NCBI RefSeq assembly: GCF_023101185.1
Contig: NZ_CP078077.1
Location: forward strand, 1,393,630 to 1,457,629
Reading direction: 5' to 3'
DNA: 64,000 nucleotides
From: Microbacterium galbinum
GTDB lineage: Bacteria; Actinomycetota; Actinomycetes; Actinomycetales; Microbacteriaceae
Both the position numbers and the translations under genes were made by a program. The notes under the pieces are model-generated. The model ran no database searches and was not told the DNA's origin. It worked only from the letters and a program-made list of their open reading frames with translations. Shown piece after piece: positions 22,628 through 31,714 of this stretch (position 1 is the stretch's first letter; each line of letters opens with the position of its first letter).

Positions 22628-23959
22628 TCAGTCGCGCGGGCGGAAGGAGATCGCGACGGGGGTCGCGGCATCCGCCACCTCCACCACGATCGCATCTCCG
22701 TCGCGCGAGGCAGGCACCGGCAAGTCCCCGATGCGCGCGCTCGACTCATCGAGCAGGCGGTCGGGATCGGACAGGCGGATGCTTCCGGGCTGATCGGTCA
22801 CGGCGTGCACGGCGCCGTCGGTGCGGGTCCAGCGCACCCACGGCTCGTCCGACGGCTGCAGGCGCGGCTCGGGCCGGGCGCCGAAGACGGCATGCCCGAA
22901 CCGCTGGTTCCACTCGCCCAGCCCCTCGAGCGTCTGCCGCTGCGCGTCGGGGATGCGACCGGATGCCTCGAGCCCGATGTTCAGCAGCAGGTTGCCGCCG
23001 CGCGACACGACGTCGACGAGCAGGCGCACGGCCTCGTCGGCGGTGAGAAGGTGCTCGGGACCCTCGTTGCGGTTGTGCCCGAAGGAGAGGCCGATGCCGC
23101 GGCAGTTCTCCCACGCCTCGCCGACCTCGACCGCGGTGCCGTGCACATACTCGCTGGTGCGGAAGTCCCAGTGCGACTCGCCCCACCGGTCGTTGACGAC
23201 GCCCTCGGGAACCGCGTCATAGAACTCCTGGAACGCGTGCGCGAGGCTCTTCGGCCCGGGCTCGATCCCGGCCTGCGGCCAGCGGATGTCGCCCCAGAGG
23301 ATGTCGGGTCGATAGCGGTCGATGAGGTCGATGACGTGATCGTGCGCGTACTCGGCGTAGGCGAGGTCGTCGGGGGCCGGGGCGTCGTCGCGGTCGATGG
23401 GCGGCAGGTCGGAGAAGTGCCAGTCGAGACCGCCGGAGTAGTAGACACCGAAGCGCAGGCCGCGGGCGCGCGTGGCGTCGGCGAACTCGGCGATCAGGTC
23501 GCGCTGCGGTCCGCGGGCGACGGTGTTGCGCCCGTCGGTGGCCGGGGCGTCCCACAGGGTGACGCCATCGTGGTGCTTGGTGGTGGGGATGAAGTACCCG
23601 GCGCCGGTCGCGGCGACGACCGCGAGCACCTCGTCGGCGTCGAACTCCTCGGCCTTCCACTGGTCGAGGAAGTCGTCGTAGGGGGCTCCGCCGTGCACCT
23701 CCTGCTGGTGCCGGTGCGCGGGCGATCCCTCGATGCGGATCGTGTTGGCGTACCACTCGGCGTAGGGGTTGTGGGCGTACCACTCCTCGCGCGGCACGGC
23801 CCCGAGCTCGCCCGTGGGCTCGGCCCAGGCGGGAACCGAGTACGGCCCCCAGTGCACGAAGATCCCCAGCGCCGAGCCGCGGAACCACTCCGGCAGCGGG
23901 CGCTCGAACGCGCGGTACTCCGCGGGGCGAACGGGATCGGTCTTGAACATGGCCATCAT
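22628..23959 (-). CDS. GH29 alpha-L-fucosidase
   Basis: 443 residues from ATG at 23959, placed 5 nt after AAAGG; a GTG at 23965 is possible. GH29 features: 'ALGIFVHWGPYSVPAW', 'YFIPTTKHHDGVTLWDAP', 'RFGVYYSGGLDWHF', and 'PDILWGDIRWP', in which Asp224 is the predicted nucleophile. Then 'SRGGNLLLNIG'. No signal peptide is seen, so it probably acts in the cytoplasm on imported fucosides. It is divergent from a second fucosidase and heads an operon with the mutarotase. Confidence 0.9.
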   Translation of the reverse strand: MMAMFKTDPVRPAEYRAFERPLPEWFRGSALGIFVHWGPYSVPAWAEPTGELGAVPREEWYAHNPYAEWYANTIRIEGSPAHRHQQEVHGGAPYDDFLDQWKAEEFDADEVLAVVAATGAGYFIPTTKHHDGVTLWDAPATDGRNTVARGPQRDLIAEFADATRARGLRFGVYYSGGLDWHFSDLPPIDRDDAPAPDDLAYAEYAHDHVIDLIDRYRPDILWGDIRWPQAGIEPGPKSLAHAFQEFYDAVPEGVVNDRWGESHWDFRTSEYVHGTAVEVGEAWENCRGIGLSFGHNRNEGPEHLLTADEAVRLLVDVVSRGGNLLLNIGLEASGRIPDAQRQTLEGLGEWNQRFGHAVFGARPEPRLQPSDEPWVRWTRTDGAVHAVTDQPGSIRLSDPDRLLDESSARIGDLPVPASRDGDAIVVEVADAATPVAISFRPRD

Positions 23960-23979
23960 CGGCACCTTTCGTCACACCC

Positions 23980-24015
23980 TTGTGAACTGCTTCGACTATC
24001 ACCTATCCTATAGGA
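23980..24015 (+). promoter_or_regulatory. divergent fucosidase promoter with GntR-type operator
   Basis: TTGTGA (23980-23985) and TATCCT (24004-24009) are spaced by 18 bp. The perfect palindrome TCCTATAGGA (24006-24015) overlaps the -10 box, the expected place for a repressor. The GntR/FadR gene at the far end of the cluster is the likely binder. A second palindrome TCACACCCTTGTGA (23972-23985) overlaps the -35. Confidence 0.5.
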
Positions 24016-24041
24016 AATCTGGAACTCAACGAGGAGCTTCA

Positions 24042-25391
24042 ATGACACCGGCAGACTTCCGACGCCCCACCACCCGCATCCCCGGCGGTGAATGGTTCAG
24101 CGGCGCGGGCTTCGGCATCTTCGTGCACTGGGACCAGGCATCCCAGCAGGGCATCGAGATCTCCTGGCCGCTGGTCGGCCGCTCGATCATCCCGGGCGTG
24201 GATGCCGTCGACGACGCGGTGACCGTCGCCGAATACCAGGCCACTGCGCCCACGTTCGACCCGCAGAACTGGGATGCCGCCGACCTCGCGCGCCGTGCGA
24301 AGGCGGCCGGTGCCACCTACGTCGTCTTCACTGCGCGCCACCATGCCGGATACAACATGTTCTTCACGGAGCAGTCGGACTTCGGGGTCGAGCACGGCCC
24401 GTTCGGTCGCGACATCACCCGCGAGTTCGTCGACGCCGTGCGCGCCGAGGGCCTCAAGGTCGGCATCTACTACAGCCTCCCGGACTGGAACCACCCCGAT
24501 TACCCGGCGTTCCGCGACGAGGACCTGCCCTACAAGCTCGAGCACTGGCCCGCCGCCGGCATGCCCGAGTTCGCCGACACCCCGGATGCCACGGATCGTC
24601 ACCGTCGCTCCAGCCCCGAGGAGTGGTCGCGCTACCTCGAGTACGTGCGGGCGCAGCTGACCGAGCTGCTCACGAACTACGGCACGATCGACCTGCTCTG
24701 GTTCGACGGCGACTGGGAGCGCTCGGCGGCGGAGTGGACCGCTCCGGGTCTGCGTCGCCTGATCAAGGAGTTGCAGCCCGACGTCGTGATCAACGACCGC
24801 CTCCCCGGGCAGGGCGACTACCGCACGCCCGAGCAGGGGTTCCCGCTCACGGTGCCCACCGGACCGTGGGAGCTGTGCCTCACGATCGGCGACCACTGGG
24901 CCTGGCGCACGCACCCCGACAACGAGAAGTCGGCGCGGTCGCTGCTGGTGACCCTCATCGACGTGGTCGAGCGCGGTGGCAACCTGCTGCTCAACGTCGG
25001 CCCCGGCCCCGACGGCACCCTGCCCGAGGTCGAGAACGAGCGCCTGCAGGAGTTCGCCGACTGGATGCACGCGCACGCCGAATCCGTGATCGGCGTGGAG
25101 CCCACGCAGGGCATCGACTTCCACGGCCCGACCACCGCCCGCGAGGGGCGCCTCTACCTGCACCTGACCGCGATCCCGGTCGACGAGATCATCGTGCGCG
25201 GTCTGCCGGTGCGGCGTATCACCCGCGTGCACCGCCTCGCCGACGGCCTCGAACTGCAGCACGACGCCAGCTTCGAGGTGCACGAGGCCTCCACCGCCGG
25301 CGACGACTCCGGCGAGCTGCGCATCGTCGCGCCGGCATCCCCCAGCGGTGCCCTCATCGACGTCATCGCCATCGACTTCTCCACCGAGTGA
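24042..25391 (+). CDS. second GH29 alpha-L-fucosidase
   Basis: 449 residues, preceded by GAGGAG 6 nt upstream. 'GFGIFVHWDQASQQGIEISW', 'YVVFTARHHAGYNMFF', 'LKVGIYYSLPDWNHPDYP' and 'IDLLWFDGDWE' (nucleophile Asp222) are GH29 motifs, followed by 'ERGGNLLLNVGPGPDG' and a C-terminal beta domain. No signal peptide. It differs clearly in sequence from the divergent fucosidase, suggesting different linkages or aglycones. It heads the operon with the ABC importer, dehydratase and reductase. Confidence 0.9.
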   Translation: MTPADFRRPTTRIPGGEWFSGAGFGIFVHWDQASQQGIEISWPLVGRSIIPGVDAVDDAVTVAEYQATAPTFDPQNWDAADLARRAKAAGATYVVFTARHHAGYNMFFTEQSDFGVEHGPFGRDITREFVDAVRAEGLKVGIYYSLPDWNHPDYPAFRDEDLPYKLEHWPAAGMPEFADTPDATDRHRRSSPEEWSRYLEYVRAQLTELLTNYGTIDLLWFDGDWERSAAEWTAPGLRRLIKELQPDVVINDRLPGQGDYRTPEQGFPLTVPTGPWELCLTIGDHWAWRTHPDNEKSARSLLVTLIDVVERGGNLLLNVGPGPDGTLPEVENERLQEFADWMHAHAESVIGVEPTQGIDFHGPTTAREGRLYLHLTAIPVDEIIVRGLPVRRITRVHRLADGLELQHDASFEVHEASTAGDDSGELRIVAPASPSGALIDVIAIDFSTE

Positions 25392-25468
25392 TACCCGCAG
25401 TAACCCGAGCAATACCCCCTCAACAACACACGCATCAGTTGCAGCATCCAATGAAGGAGGCAGTCAGT

Positions 25469-26728
25469 ATGAATGCAGTCTCGAACCGGCGCGCGAAGCG
25501 CCTCGTCCTCACCGGCGTCGCCGGCCTCAGCGCCCTCGCTCTCGCGGGGTGCGCGAGCGGCGGCGGCGGGGGAGGCGGCGGCGAGGCGGGCGGCCCGCTC
25601 GTGCTCTACACCTGGGCCGCCAGCGAAGGCGACCAGGCTCAGTGGGCCGACTTCATCTCCGGGGCGCAGGCCGAGGATCCCGACCTCGACATCTCGGTCG
25701 AGGGACCGAGCTTCTCCGACTACTGGACCAAGGTGAAGACCCGCCTCTCGGGCGCCAACCCGCCCTGTCTGCTCACCACCCAGGCCGCCCGCGCACAGGA
25801 GCTCGGCGACCTGCTCATGCCCCTCGACGACCTGATCGAGAAGAGCGGCTTCGACATCGAGAACATCGACGAGTCGATGCTCAGCGGCATGACGGTCGAC
25901 GGCACGATCCGTGCGATCCCCTACGACGCCGAGCCCATCGTGCTGTTCTACAACGTCGAGGCGTTCCAGGCCGCCGGCCTCGAACTGCCGGGTGCGACCT
26001 ACACGCGCGACCAGTTCGTGTCGGATGCCAAGGCCCTCACCGACGGCGACAAGAAGGGCCTCGCGCTCGCGCCCGGCATCTTCATCCCGAACGCGTGGTC
26101 GCTGGCCGACGGCGTGCCCGCGGTCACCGAGGACGGCGAGCTCGACCTCACCAACCCCGAGTTCGTCGAGCAGATCCAGAGCTTCTTCGACCTCGTCGCG
26201 GTCGAGGGCGTCGCGAAGGCACCCGAGGCCGCCGACGGCTCGGAGGTCTCGCAGCAGGCGTTCACGAGCGGCGAGGTGCCGATGCTCATCGAGGGTCCGT
26301 GGATGTACGGCAGCTTCGCGGATGCCGCGGACTTCACCCTCGGCGTCTCGATCGTTCCGTCGACCAGCGGTGAGGCCGCGGCGATGACCGCCGGCTCCGG
26401 CTTCGGCATCGCGGCGAACTGCGACCGCCCCGACGAGGCGTTCGCGGCCATCGAGGCGCTCACCTCGCTGTCGGTGCAGGAGAAGCAGGCCGAGGCCCGC
26501 GGCATCGTTCCCGCCCGCATCGAGGCGCTCCCGGCCTGGGCCGAGGGCAAGACCGAGGGCTCGTCGGAGGTCGTCGAGGCTCTGCTCTCGAACGCGACCC
26601 CGCAGCGCACCACCCCGACCTGGAACCAGGTCGAGACCCTGATGACGCAGTACGGCGTGCAGGGCTACCGGGGTGAGCTGACGGCGGAGGAGATCATGGA
26701 CACGATCACGAACTCGGTCGCGGGCTGA
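25469..26728 (+). CDS. ABC sugar importer, substrate-binding lipoprotein
   Basis: 419 residues from ATG 25469, 8 nt after AAGGAGG. Signal peptide with lipobox LALAGC, then a Gly-rich linker and a family-1-type extracellular solute-binding fold ('VLYTWAASEGDQAQWADF', 'AIPYDAEPIVLFYNVEAF', 'GEVPMLIEGPWMYG'). It captures a sugar or oligosaccharide outside the membrane and delivers it to the two permeases that follow. Genomic context (two fucosidases) points to fucosides or fucosylated oligosaccharides. Confidence 0.88.
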   Translation: MNAVSNRRAKRLVLTGVAGLSALALAGCASGGGGGGGGEAGGPLVLYTWAASEGDQAQWADFISGAQAEDPDLDISVEGPSFSDYWTKVKTRLSGANPPCLLTTQAARAQELGDLLMPLDDLIEKSGFDIENIDESMLSGMTVDGTIRAIPYDAEPIVLFYNVEAFQAAGLELPGATYTRDQFVSDAKALTDGDKKGLALAPGIFIPNAWSLADGVPAVTEDGELDLTNPEFVEQIQSFFDLVAVEGVAKAPEAADGSEVSQQAFTSGEVPMLIEGPWMYGSFADAADFTLGVSIVPSTSGEAAAMTAGSGFGIAANCDRPDEAFAAIEALTSLSVQEKQAEARGIVPARIEALPAWAEGKTEGSSEVVEALLSNATPQRTTPTWNQVETLMTQYGVQGYRGELTAEEIMDTITNSVAG

Positions 26729-26732
26729 GCGG

Positions 26733-27704
26733 ATGGCGATCATGAGCGACCGGAGCGAGGCCACGGCCTCCTCCGCGATGCCCGGCGTGGCGGGGGTGCC
26801 CATCGGCGCCCCCGCCCCGCCGGGGCCGCGGCTGCCGCGTCGGCGTGGGAACGGGTGGGTGGCGGTCGCGTTCCTCGCCCCCGGGATGATCGGGTTCGTC
26901 CTCTTCATCCTCACCCCGCTGTTCGGGTCGGCCTTCATCAGCCTCTTCGACTGGAAGCTGTTCGGGAACCCGGACTTCATCGGCCTCGAGAACTACGTCA
27001 AGCTGTTCCGCGACCCGACCTTCTACACGGTGCTCGGCAACACGGTCATCTTCGCCGTGGTCTACACGGCGCTGAACCTGTTCGTCGCTCTCACGATCTC
27101 GCTCTGGCTCAACACCCGTATGAAGGCCGCGGGCGCGTGGCGGGTGATCTTCTTCCTCCCGGTCATCACCCCGATGGTCGCGAACGCCCTCGTCTGGCGG
27201 CTGCTGCTCTCGCAGGACGGGCTCGTGAACTCGATGCTCGCCACCGTCGGTATCGACGGACCCAACTGGCTCTCCGACTCGGCCTGGGCACTGCCCTCGG
27301 TGATCGCGATGTCGGTGTGGCAGTCGTTCGGCTACAACGTCATCGTGCTGTCGGCGGGACTCAGCGCCATCCCGAAAGAGCTGCTCGAGGCATCCCGCAT
27401 CGACGGCACCAGCGCCTGGCAGCGACTGCGGTACATCATCCTCCCGCTGCTCTCGCCCTCGCTCTTCTTCTGCTCGACCATGACGATGATCGGGGCCTTC
27501 CAGGTGTTCGTCCAACCGCTGTTCCTCACGCAGGGCGGCCCGGGCGAGAGCACCAACACGTTCGTGCTGTACCTCTACCGCAACGGCTTCGTCTTCGACC
27601 GGCTCGGCTACGCCTCCGCTCTCGCGTGGATCCTCTTCGTCGTGGTGATGCTCATCACGGCCCTGCAGTTCGTCGGCCAGCGCAAGTGGGTGAACTATGA
27701 GTGA
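26733..27704 (+). CDS. ABC sugar importer, permease 1 (MalF-type)
   Basis: 323 residues. A Pro/Arg-rich cytoplasmic N-terminus is followed by six hydrophobic helices. The ATPase-contact EAA loop is 'KELLEASRIDGTSAWQRLRYIILP'. The C-terminal part 'QGGPGESTNTFVLYLYRNGF' is typical of sugar permeases of the UgpA/MalF type. It starts 4 nt after the binding-protein gene; ATG 26742 is an alternative start. It overlaps the next permease by 8 nt. Confidence 0.88.
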   Translation: MAIMSDRSEATASSAMPGVAGVPIGAPAPPGPRLPRRRGNGWVAVAFLAPGMIGFVLFILTPLFGSAFISLFDWKLFGNPDFIGLENYVKLFRDPTFYTVLGNTVIFAVVYTALNLFVALTISLWLNTRMKAAGAWRVIFFLPVITPMVANALVWRLLLSQDGLVNSMLATVGIDGPNWLSDSAWALPSVIAMSVWQSFGYNVIVLSAGLSAIPKELLEASRIDGTSAWQRLRYIILPLLSPSLFFCSTMTMIGAFQVFVQPLFLTQGGPGESTNTFVLYLYRNGFVFDRLGYASALAWILFVVVMLITALQFVGQRKWVNYE

Positions 27705-28581
27705 TCGTGACCTCTCGGCGACCGCGCTGCTGATCCTGCCGCGCCGTCGGCACCAACGCCGATCGACCCTCAAGGAGTGGCTGAACACCGCCGCGATCGC
27801 GCTCGTCGCGCTGATCTTCGCGTTCCCCTTCATCTGGATGTTCCTCACGGCCCTCAAGCCCGAGAACGAGGTCTTCACGGCGACGCCGCAGATCTTCGGG
27901 TCCGAGATCCGCTGGGCGAACTTCGTCGAGGCGTGGACGGTCGTGCCCTTCGGGCGCTTCATCCTCAACGGGCTCATCGTCGCGATCGCTGGTGCCGCGC
28001 TCTCGGTCGTCGTCGCCGTGCTCTCGGCCTATGCCTTCTCGCGGCTGCGCTTCAGGTTCCGCGACAAGCTCTTCCTGCTGTTCGTGCTCACGCTCGTGCT
28101 GCCGCAGGAGGTGCTCGTCGTGCCGCTGTTCATCATGATCAACAGCTGGGGCTGGAACGACACCTACGGCGCGCTCATCATCCCGTTCGCCTTCACCGCG
28201 TTCGGCACGTTCCTCATGCGCCAGTTCTTCCTCACGATCCCGATCGAGTACGAGGAGGCCGCGCTCATCGACGGCGCCTCGCGCCTGCGCACGCTCTGGT
28301 CGGTGCTGCTGCCGCAGCTGGTCGCACCGCTGAGCGTGCTCGCGGTCTTCTCGTTCATCGGCTACTGGAACTCGTACCTGTGGCCGCTGATCATCATCAA
28401 CACACAGGACATGGCGACCGTGCCGCTCGGGCTGGGGATGTTCACCGGCCAGTTCGGCACGCAATGGTCGCTACTCATGGCGGCGTCGACGCTCGCCGTC
28501 ATCCCCTCGTTGATCCTCGTGCTGCTGCTGCAACGGCAGCTCATCAAGGGGGTCACCCTGGGCGGACTCGGAGGACGATGA
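27697..28581 (+). CDS. ABC sugar importer, permease 2 (MalG-type)
   Basis: 294 residues with six helices. The EAA motif is 'EYEEAALIDGASRLRTLWSVLLPQL', followed by 'GYWNSYLWPLIIINTQDMATVPLGL', standard for UgpE/MalG permeases. It overlaps both neighbours. No ATP-binding subunit is encoded anywhere in the cluster. The importer must borrow a shared ATPase of the MsiK kind, as is usual for actinobacterial oligosaccharide systems. Confidence 0.9.
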   Translation: MSDRDLSATALLILPRRRHQRRSTLKEWLNTAAIALVALIFAFPFIWMFLTALKPENEVFTATPQIFGSEIRWANFVEAWTVVPFGRFILNGLIVAIAGAALSVVVAVLSAYAFSRLRFRFRDKLFLLFVLTLVLPQEVLVVPLFIMINSWGWNDTYGALIIPFAFTAFGTFLMRQFFLTIPIEYEEAALIDGASRLRTLWSVLLPQLVAPLSVLAVFSFIGYWNSYLWPLIIINTQDMATVPLGLGMFTGQFGTQWSLLMAASTLAVIPSLILVLLLQRQLIKGVTLGGLGGR

Positions 28582-29753
28582 TGAACGCATCGCAGAACAC
28601 CGGCTCGAGCATCCTCGACGCCACCACCACCACGGCCCACGCTGCTTTCGCCGATGTGACGGCGGGCAGCCGGATCGTGCACGTCGAGGCGCAGCTCGTC
28701 GACCTGCCGGTCGAGACCGTGCGCACCGACGCCCTGCAGACCTTCGTCAAGCAGGAGACGATCTTCGTGCGGATCCGCACGGCCGACGGCACCGAGGGTG
28801 TGGGATACAGCTACACGATCGGCACGGGCGGCGGGGCGGTGCTGAGCCTGCTGCGCGAGACGCTGCTGCCCGCACTGATCGGGCTGGAGGCCGAGCGGCC
28901 CGAGGCGGTGTGGCTCGCGCTGTTCGGCATCACCCGCGCCACCACCGTCGGACCGATCACCGCGCTCGCGCTCGCCGCGGTCGACACGGCGGTGTGGGAT
29001 GCGAAGACGCGGCGTGCGGGTCTGCCGCTGTGGGTCGCGGGTGGGGGTGCCTCGCCGTCGATCCCGATGTACGACACCGAGGGCGGATGGCTGCACCTCA
29101 CCGTCGACGAGCTCGTCGCGCACGCGGTCGCGTCGAAGGAGCGCGGCATGGGCGGGGTGAAGATCAAGGTCGGCAAGCCCCGCGGTCACCAGGACCTCGA
29201 GCGTCTGCGGGCCGTGCGCGACGCCGTCGGCGACGACCTCGACATCATGGTCGACGCCAACCAGTCGTTCACGGTGTCGGAGGCGGTGCGCCGTGCGCGC
29301 CTGTTCGAGCAGGTGGATGTTTTCTGGTTCGAGGAGCCGCTGCCCGCGGAAGACATCGAGGGCCATCGCCAGCTCGCCCGGTCGACCTCGGTGCCGATCG
29401 CGGTCGGCGAGAGCATGTACTCGATCGGCCACTTCCGCGAGCACCTGCAGCGCGGCGGCGCCTCGATCGTGCAGCCCGATGTCGCCCGGGTCGGCGGCAT
29501 CACGCCCTGGCTCAAGATCGCGCACCTGGCCGAATCGTTCAACGCCCCCGTCGCCCCGCACTTCCTCATGGAGCTGCACGTGTCGCTCGTGTGCGCCATC
29601 CCGAACGCCCTCTACCTCGAGCACATCCCGCAGCTGCGGGCCGTCACCACCGACGAGCTGCGCATCGAGGGCGGTCGCGGCTGGGCGCCGACCACGGCGG
29701 GCCTCGGCATCGCGTGGGACGACGAGGCGCTCGGGCGGTTGATCGTCTCGTGA
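28581..29753 (+). CDS. enolase-superfamily (mandelate-racemase type) sugar-acid dehydratase
   Basis: 390 residues. The start ATG at 28581 shares its A with the preceding stop and has GGAGG 6 nt upstream. MR-subgroup signatures are visible: Lys-x-Lys in 'GGVKIKVGKPRGH', metal ligands in 'IMVDANQSF', 'FWFEEPLPAED' and 'PIAVGESMYS', and the catalytic His in 'NAPVAPHFLMELH'. Such enzymes dehydrate sugar acids to 2-keto-3-deoxy acids. Next to an L-fucose-dehydrogenase-like reductase, L-fuconate dehydratase is the favoured guess. Other acids such as galactonate cannot be excluded. Confidence 0.8.
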   Translation: MNASQNTGSSILDATTTTAHAAFADVTAGSRIVHVEAQLVDLPVETVRTDALQTFVKQETIFVRIRTADGTEGVGYSYTIGTGGGAVLSLLRETLLPALIGLEAERPEAVWLALFGITRATTVGPITALALAAVDTAVWDAKTRRAGLPLWVAGGGASPSIPMYDTEGGWLHLTVDELVAHAVASKERGMGGVKIKVGKPRGHQDLERLRAVRDAVGDDLDIMVDANQSFTVSEAVRRARLFEQVDVFWFEEPLPAEDIEGHRQLARSTSVPIAVGESMYSIGHFREHLQRGGASIVQPDVARVGGITPWLKIAHLAESFNAPVAPHFLMELHVSLVCAIPNALYLEHIPQLRAVTTDELRIEGGRGWAPTTAGLGIAWDDEALGRLIVS

Positions 29754-30778
29754 CCCGTCCCGTTCCCGTGCGCATCGGTCGCGGCGGACTCTCGGCCCCG
29801 CCGATCGGGTACGGCGCGGCCGCGCTCGGCAACCTCTACAGCGCGCTCGCCGACGACGCCTGGCCCGCGGTGGTTCCCGCGGCGTGGGCCGGCGGCATCC
29901 GCTACTTCGACGTCGCCCCGCACTACGGTCTCGGTCTGGCCGAACGGCGGTTGGGGGAGAGCCTGAGGGCGCTGCCGCGCGAGGAGTTCATCGTCTCGAC
30001 CAAGGTCGGACGGCTGCTCGTGCCGCAGGATGCCGCGGGCCGCACCGACATCGACAACCTGTTCGCCGTGCCCGCCGATCATCGGCGCGTGCGCGACTAC
30101 TCGCGCGACGGGGTGCTGCGCTCGATCGACGACTCGCTCACGCGGCTCGGCCTCGATCGGATCGACCTGGTGCTGGTGCACGACCCCGACGACTTCGAGG
30201 CCGAGGCGCTCGACGGCGCCTTCCCCGCGCTCAGCGACCTGCGCGACCAGGGCGTGATCCGCTCGTTCGGGGCGGGCATGAACCAGAGCGCGATGCTCGC
30301 CCGGTTCGTGCGCGAGACGGATGCCGACGTGATGATGGTCGCCGGGCGTTGGACGCTGCTCGACCAGTCCGCCGGCGACGACCTGCTGCCCCTCGCCGCC
30401 GAGCGCGATGTCTCGGTGCTCGCCGCGGCCGTCTTCAACTCCGGCATCCTCGCGACCGATACCCCCGGGCAGGGGAGCCTGTTCGATTACGGTCCCGCCG
30501 ACCGCGCGGTCGTCGAGCGCGCGCAGGAGATCGCGCGCATCGCGCATCGGCACGACCGCACGCTGCCCGAGCTCGCGGTGCAGTTCCCGCTGCGGCATCC
30601 GGCCGTCGCCGCCGTCGTGCTGGGCGGGGCCAGCGCCGCCCAGCTCGCGCAGAACAGCGCGCTCGCCGACCGACCGGTGCCGGAGGAGGTCTGGCGCGAA
30701 CTGCAGGAGCAGGGCCTGCTCGGAACGGATGCCTCCGCGCGGCAGCCGCGGGCGCGAGAAGGGCAACCCGTACGATGA
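29750..30778 (+). CDS. aldo/keto reductase, L-fucose (D-threo-aldose) dehydrogenase-like
   Basis: 342 residues from GTG overlapping the previous stop. Aldo/keto reductase signatures: 'GIRYFDVAPHYGLGLAERRLGESL' with catalytic Asp and Tyr, 'STKVGRLLVP' with Lys, and 'LGLDRIDLVLVHDPDD' with His. The 'VGRLLVP...' and 'VHDPDD' details fit the D-threo-aldose 1-dehydrogenase branch that oxidises L-fucose to its lactone. It would act before the neighbouring dehydratase in a non-phosphorylating fucose route. It overlaps the regulator gene by 4 nt. Confidence 0.82.
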   Translation: MTRPVPVRIGRGGLSAPPIGYGAAALGNLYSALADDAWPAVVPAAWAGGIRYFDVAPHYGLGLAERRLGESLRALPREEFIVSTKVGRLLVPQDAAGRTDIDNLFAVPADHRRVRDYSRDGVLRSIDDSLTRLGLDRIDLVLVHDPDDFEAEALDGAFPALSDLRDQGVIRSFGAGMNQSAMLARFVRETDADVMMVAGRWTLLDQSAGDDLLPLAAERDVSVLAAAVFNSGILATDTPGQGSLFDYGPADRAVVERAQEIARIAHRHDRTLPELAVQFPLRHPAVAAVVLGGASAAQLAQNSALADRPVPEEVWRELQEQGLLGTDASARQPRAREGQPVR

Positions 30779-31488
30779 GACTCATGTTCAGCGACGACGA
30801 AGCCCGTGGGCCACGGGCTCTGCCCGCCCGCCGTGCCCTCGTCGACGACGTCTACGACGCCGTGCTCGGGCTGCTCATGGACCGGGTGATCGAACCCGGT
30901 GCCCGCGTGAACATCGACGCGGTCGCCCGCGACCTCGACGTCTCGCCGACCCCGGTGCGCGAGGCACTCACCCGCCTCGAGTCCGAGGGGCTCGTGATCA
31001 AGCGCGCGCTCAAGGGCTACGTCGCCACCCCGCTGCTCGATGCCGACGGCCTGCGCGACCTCTACGACATGCGCGAACTCCTCGAGCCCGAAGCGGCCCG
31101 CCGCGCGACGACGCACATCGACGCCGAGACCGAGGCCGAGCTCACCGCCTCCGTGGCGCAGATGCGCACGGCATCCGCCCCCGACGACGACGAGCACTTC
31201 GAGAACTACCGCCGCTTCATCGACGAGGATCTGCACTTCCACCACCTCATCGCCGAGCACGCGCAGAGCCCGCTGCTCTCGGAGGCGATCGTGCGGCTGC
31301 GCTCGCACATGCACCTCTACCGGCTCAACTTCCGCCACGACTTCGAAGACGACACGGTCAGCGAGCACGAGAAGATCCTCTCCGCGCTGCGCGATCGCGA
31401 TGCGGATGCCGCGGCAGCCGCCATGCTCACCCACATCACCAACTCCTACGCCCGCCTCGGCCCGGTGCTCGCGGCGCGCTCGGAGTAG
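30775..31488 (+). CDS. GntR/FadR-family regulator of the fucose cluster
   Basis: 237 residues from ATG 30775, overlapping the reductase stop; ATG 30784 is an alternative. The N-terminal winged helix reads 'GARVNIDAVARDLDVSPTPVREALTRLESEGLVIKRALKGYVATP'. The C-terminal FCD effector domain has metal-type residues in 'DMRELLEPEAARRA', 'FHHLIAEHAQSPLL' and 'SEHEKILSAL'. FadR-type proteins respond to sugar acids or their breakdown products. Being the last gene of the operon it probably autoregulates through TCCTATAGGA at 24006. Confidence 0.87.
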   Translation: MRLMFSDDEARGPRALPARRALVDDVYDAVLGLLMDRVIEPGARVNIDAVARDLDVSPTPVREALTRLESEGLVIKRALKGYVATPLLDADGLRDLYDMRELLEPEAARRATTHIDAETEAELTASVAQMRTASAPDDDEHFENYRRFIDEDLHFHHLIAEHAQSPLLSEAIVRLRSHMHLYRLNFRHDFEDDTVSEHEKILSALRDRDADAAAAAMLTHITNSYARLGPVLAARSE

Positions 31489-31496
31489 CTCCCGGG

Positions 31497-31608
31497 GCGG
31501 GACGCTTCGACAGGCTCAGCGACCCGGTCGTGGTGGGTCCATGAGGTCGCGACCGTGGGTCCCTGAGGTCGCGACCGTGGGTCCCTGAGCCTGTCGAAGG
31601 GCGCCGCC
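31497..31608. repeat. dispersed palindromic element, family 1, copy f
   Basis: GACGCTTCGACAGGCTCAGC on the left and TCCCTGAGCCTGTCGAAGGG on the right. Between them are two tandem units of GGTCGCGACCGTGGGTCCCTGA. It lies between the regulator gene and the mrp operon and could act as its 3' stem-loop. Confidence 0.85.
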
Positions 31609-31714
31609 TCAGGGCCGCGGCCTAACGGTTCCCTAACGCCAGGTAGAATGGAACCAGACACCCGCCCGCCTGCGCCGTTTTACCCCGGCCGACGAGCCCT
31701 GAGGAGCCGCGTAT

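Noticed and set aside
23972..23985. CRP-type site TCACA-N4-TGTGA in the fucosidase promoter
   Set aside because: The spacing is 2 bp shorter than the classical CRP site and only one occurrence is seen, so it is mentioned only as a palindrome.
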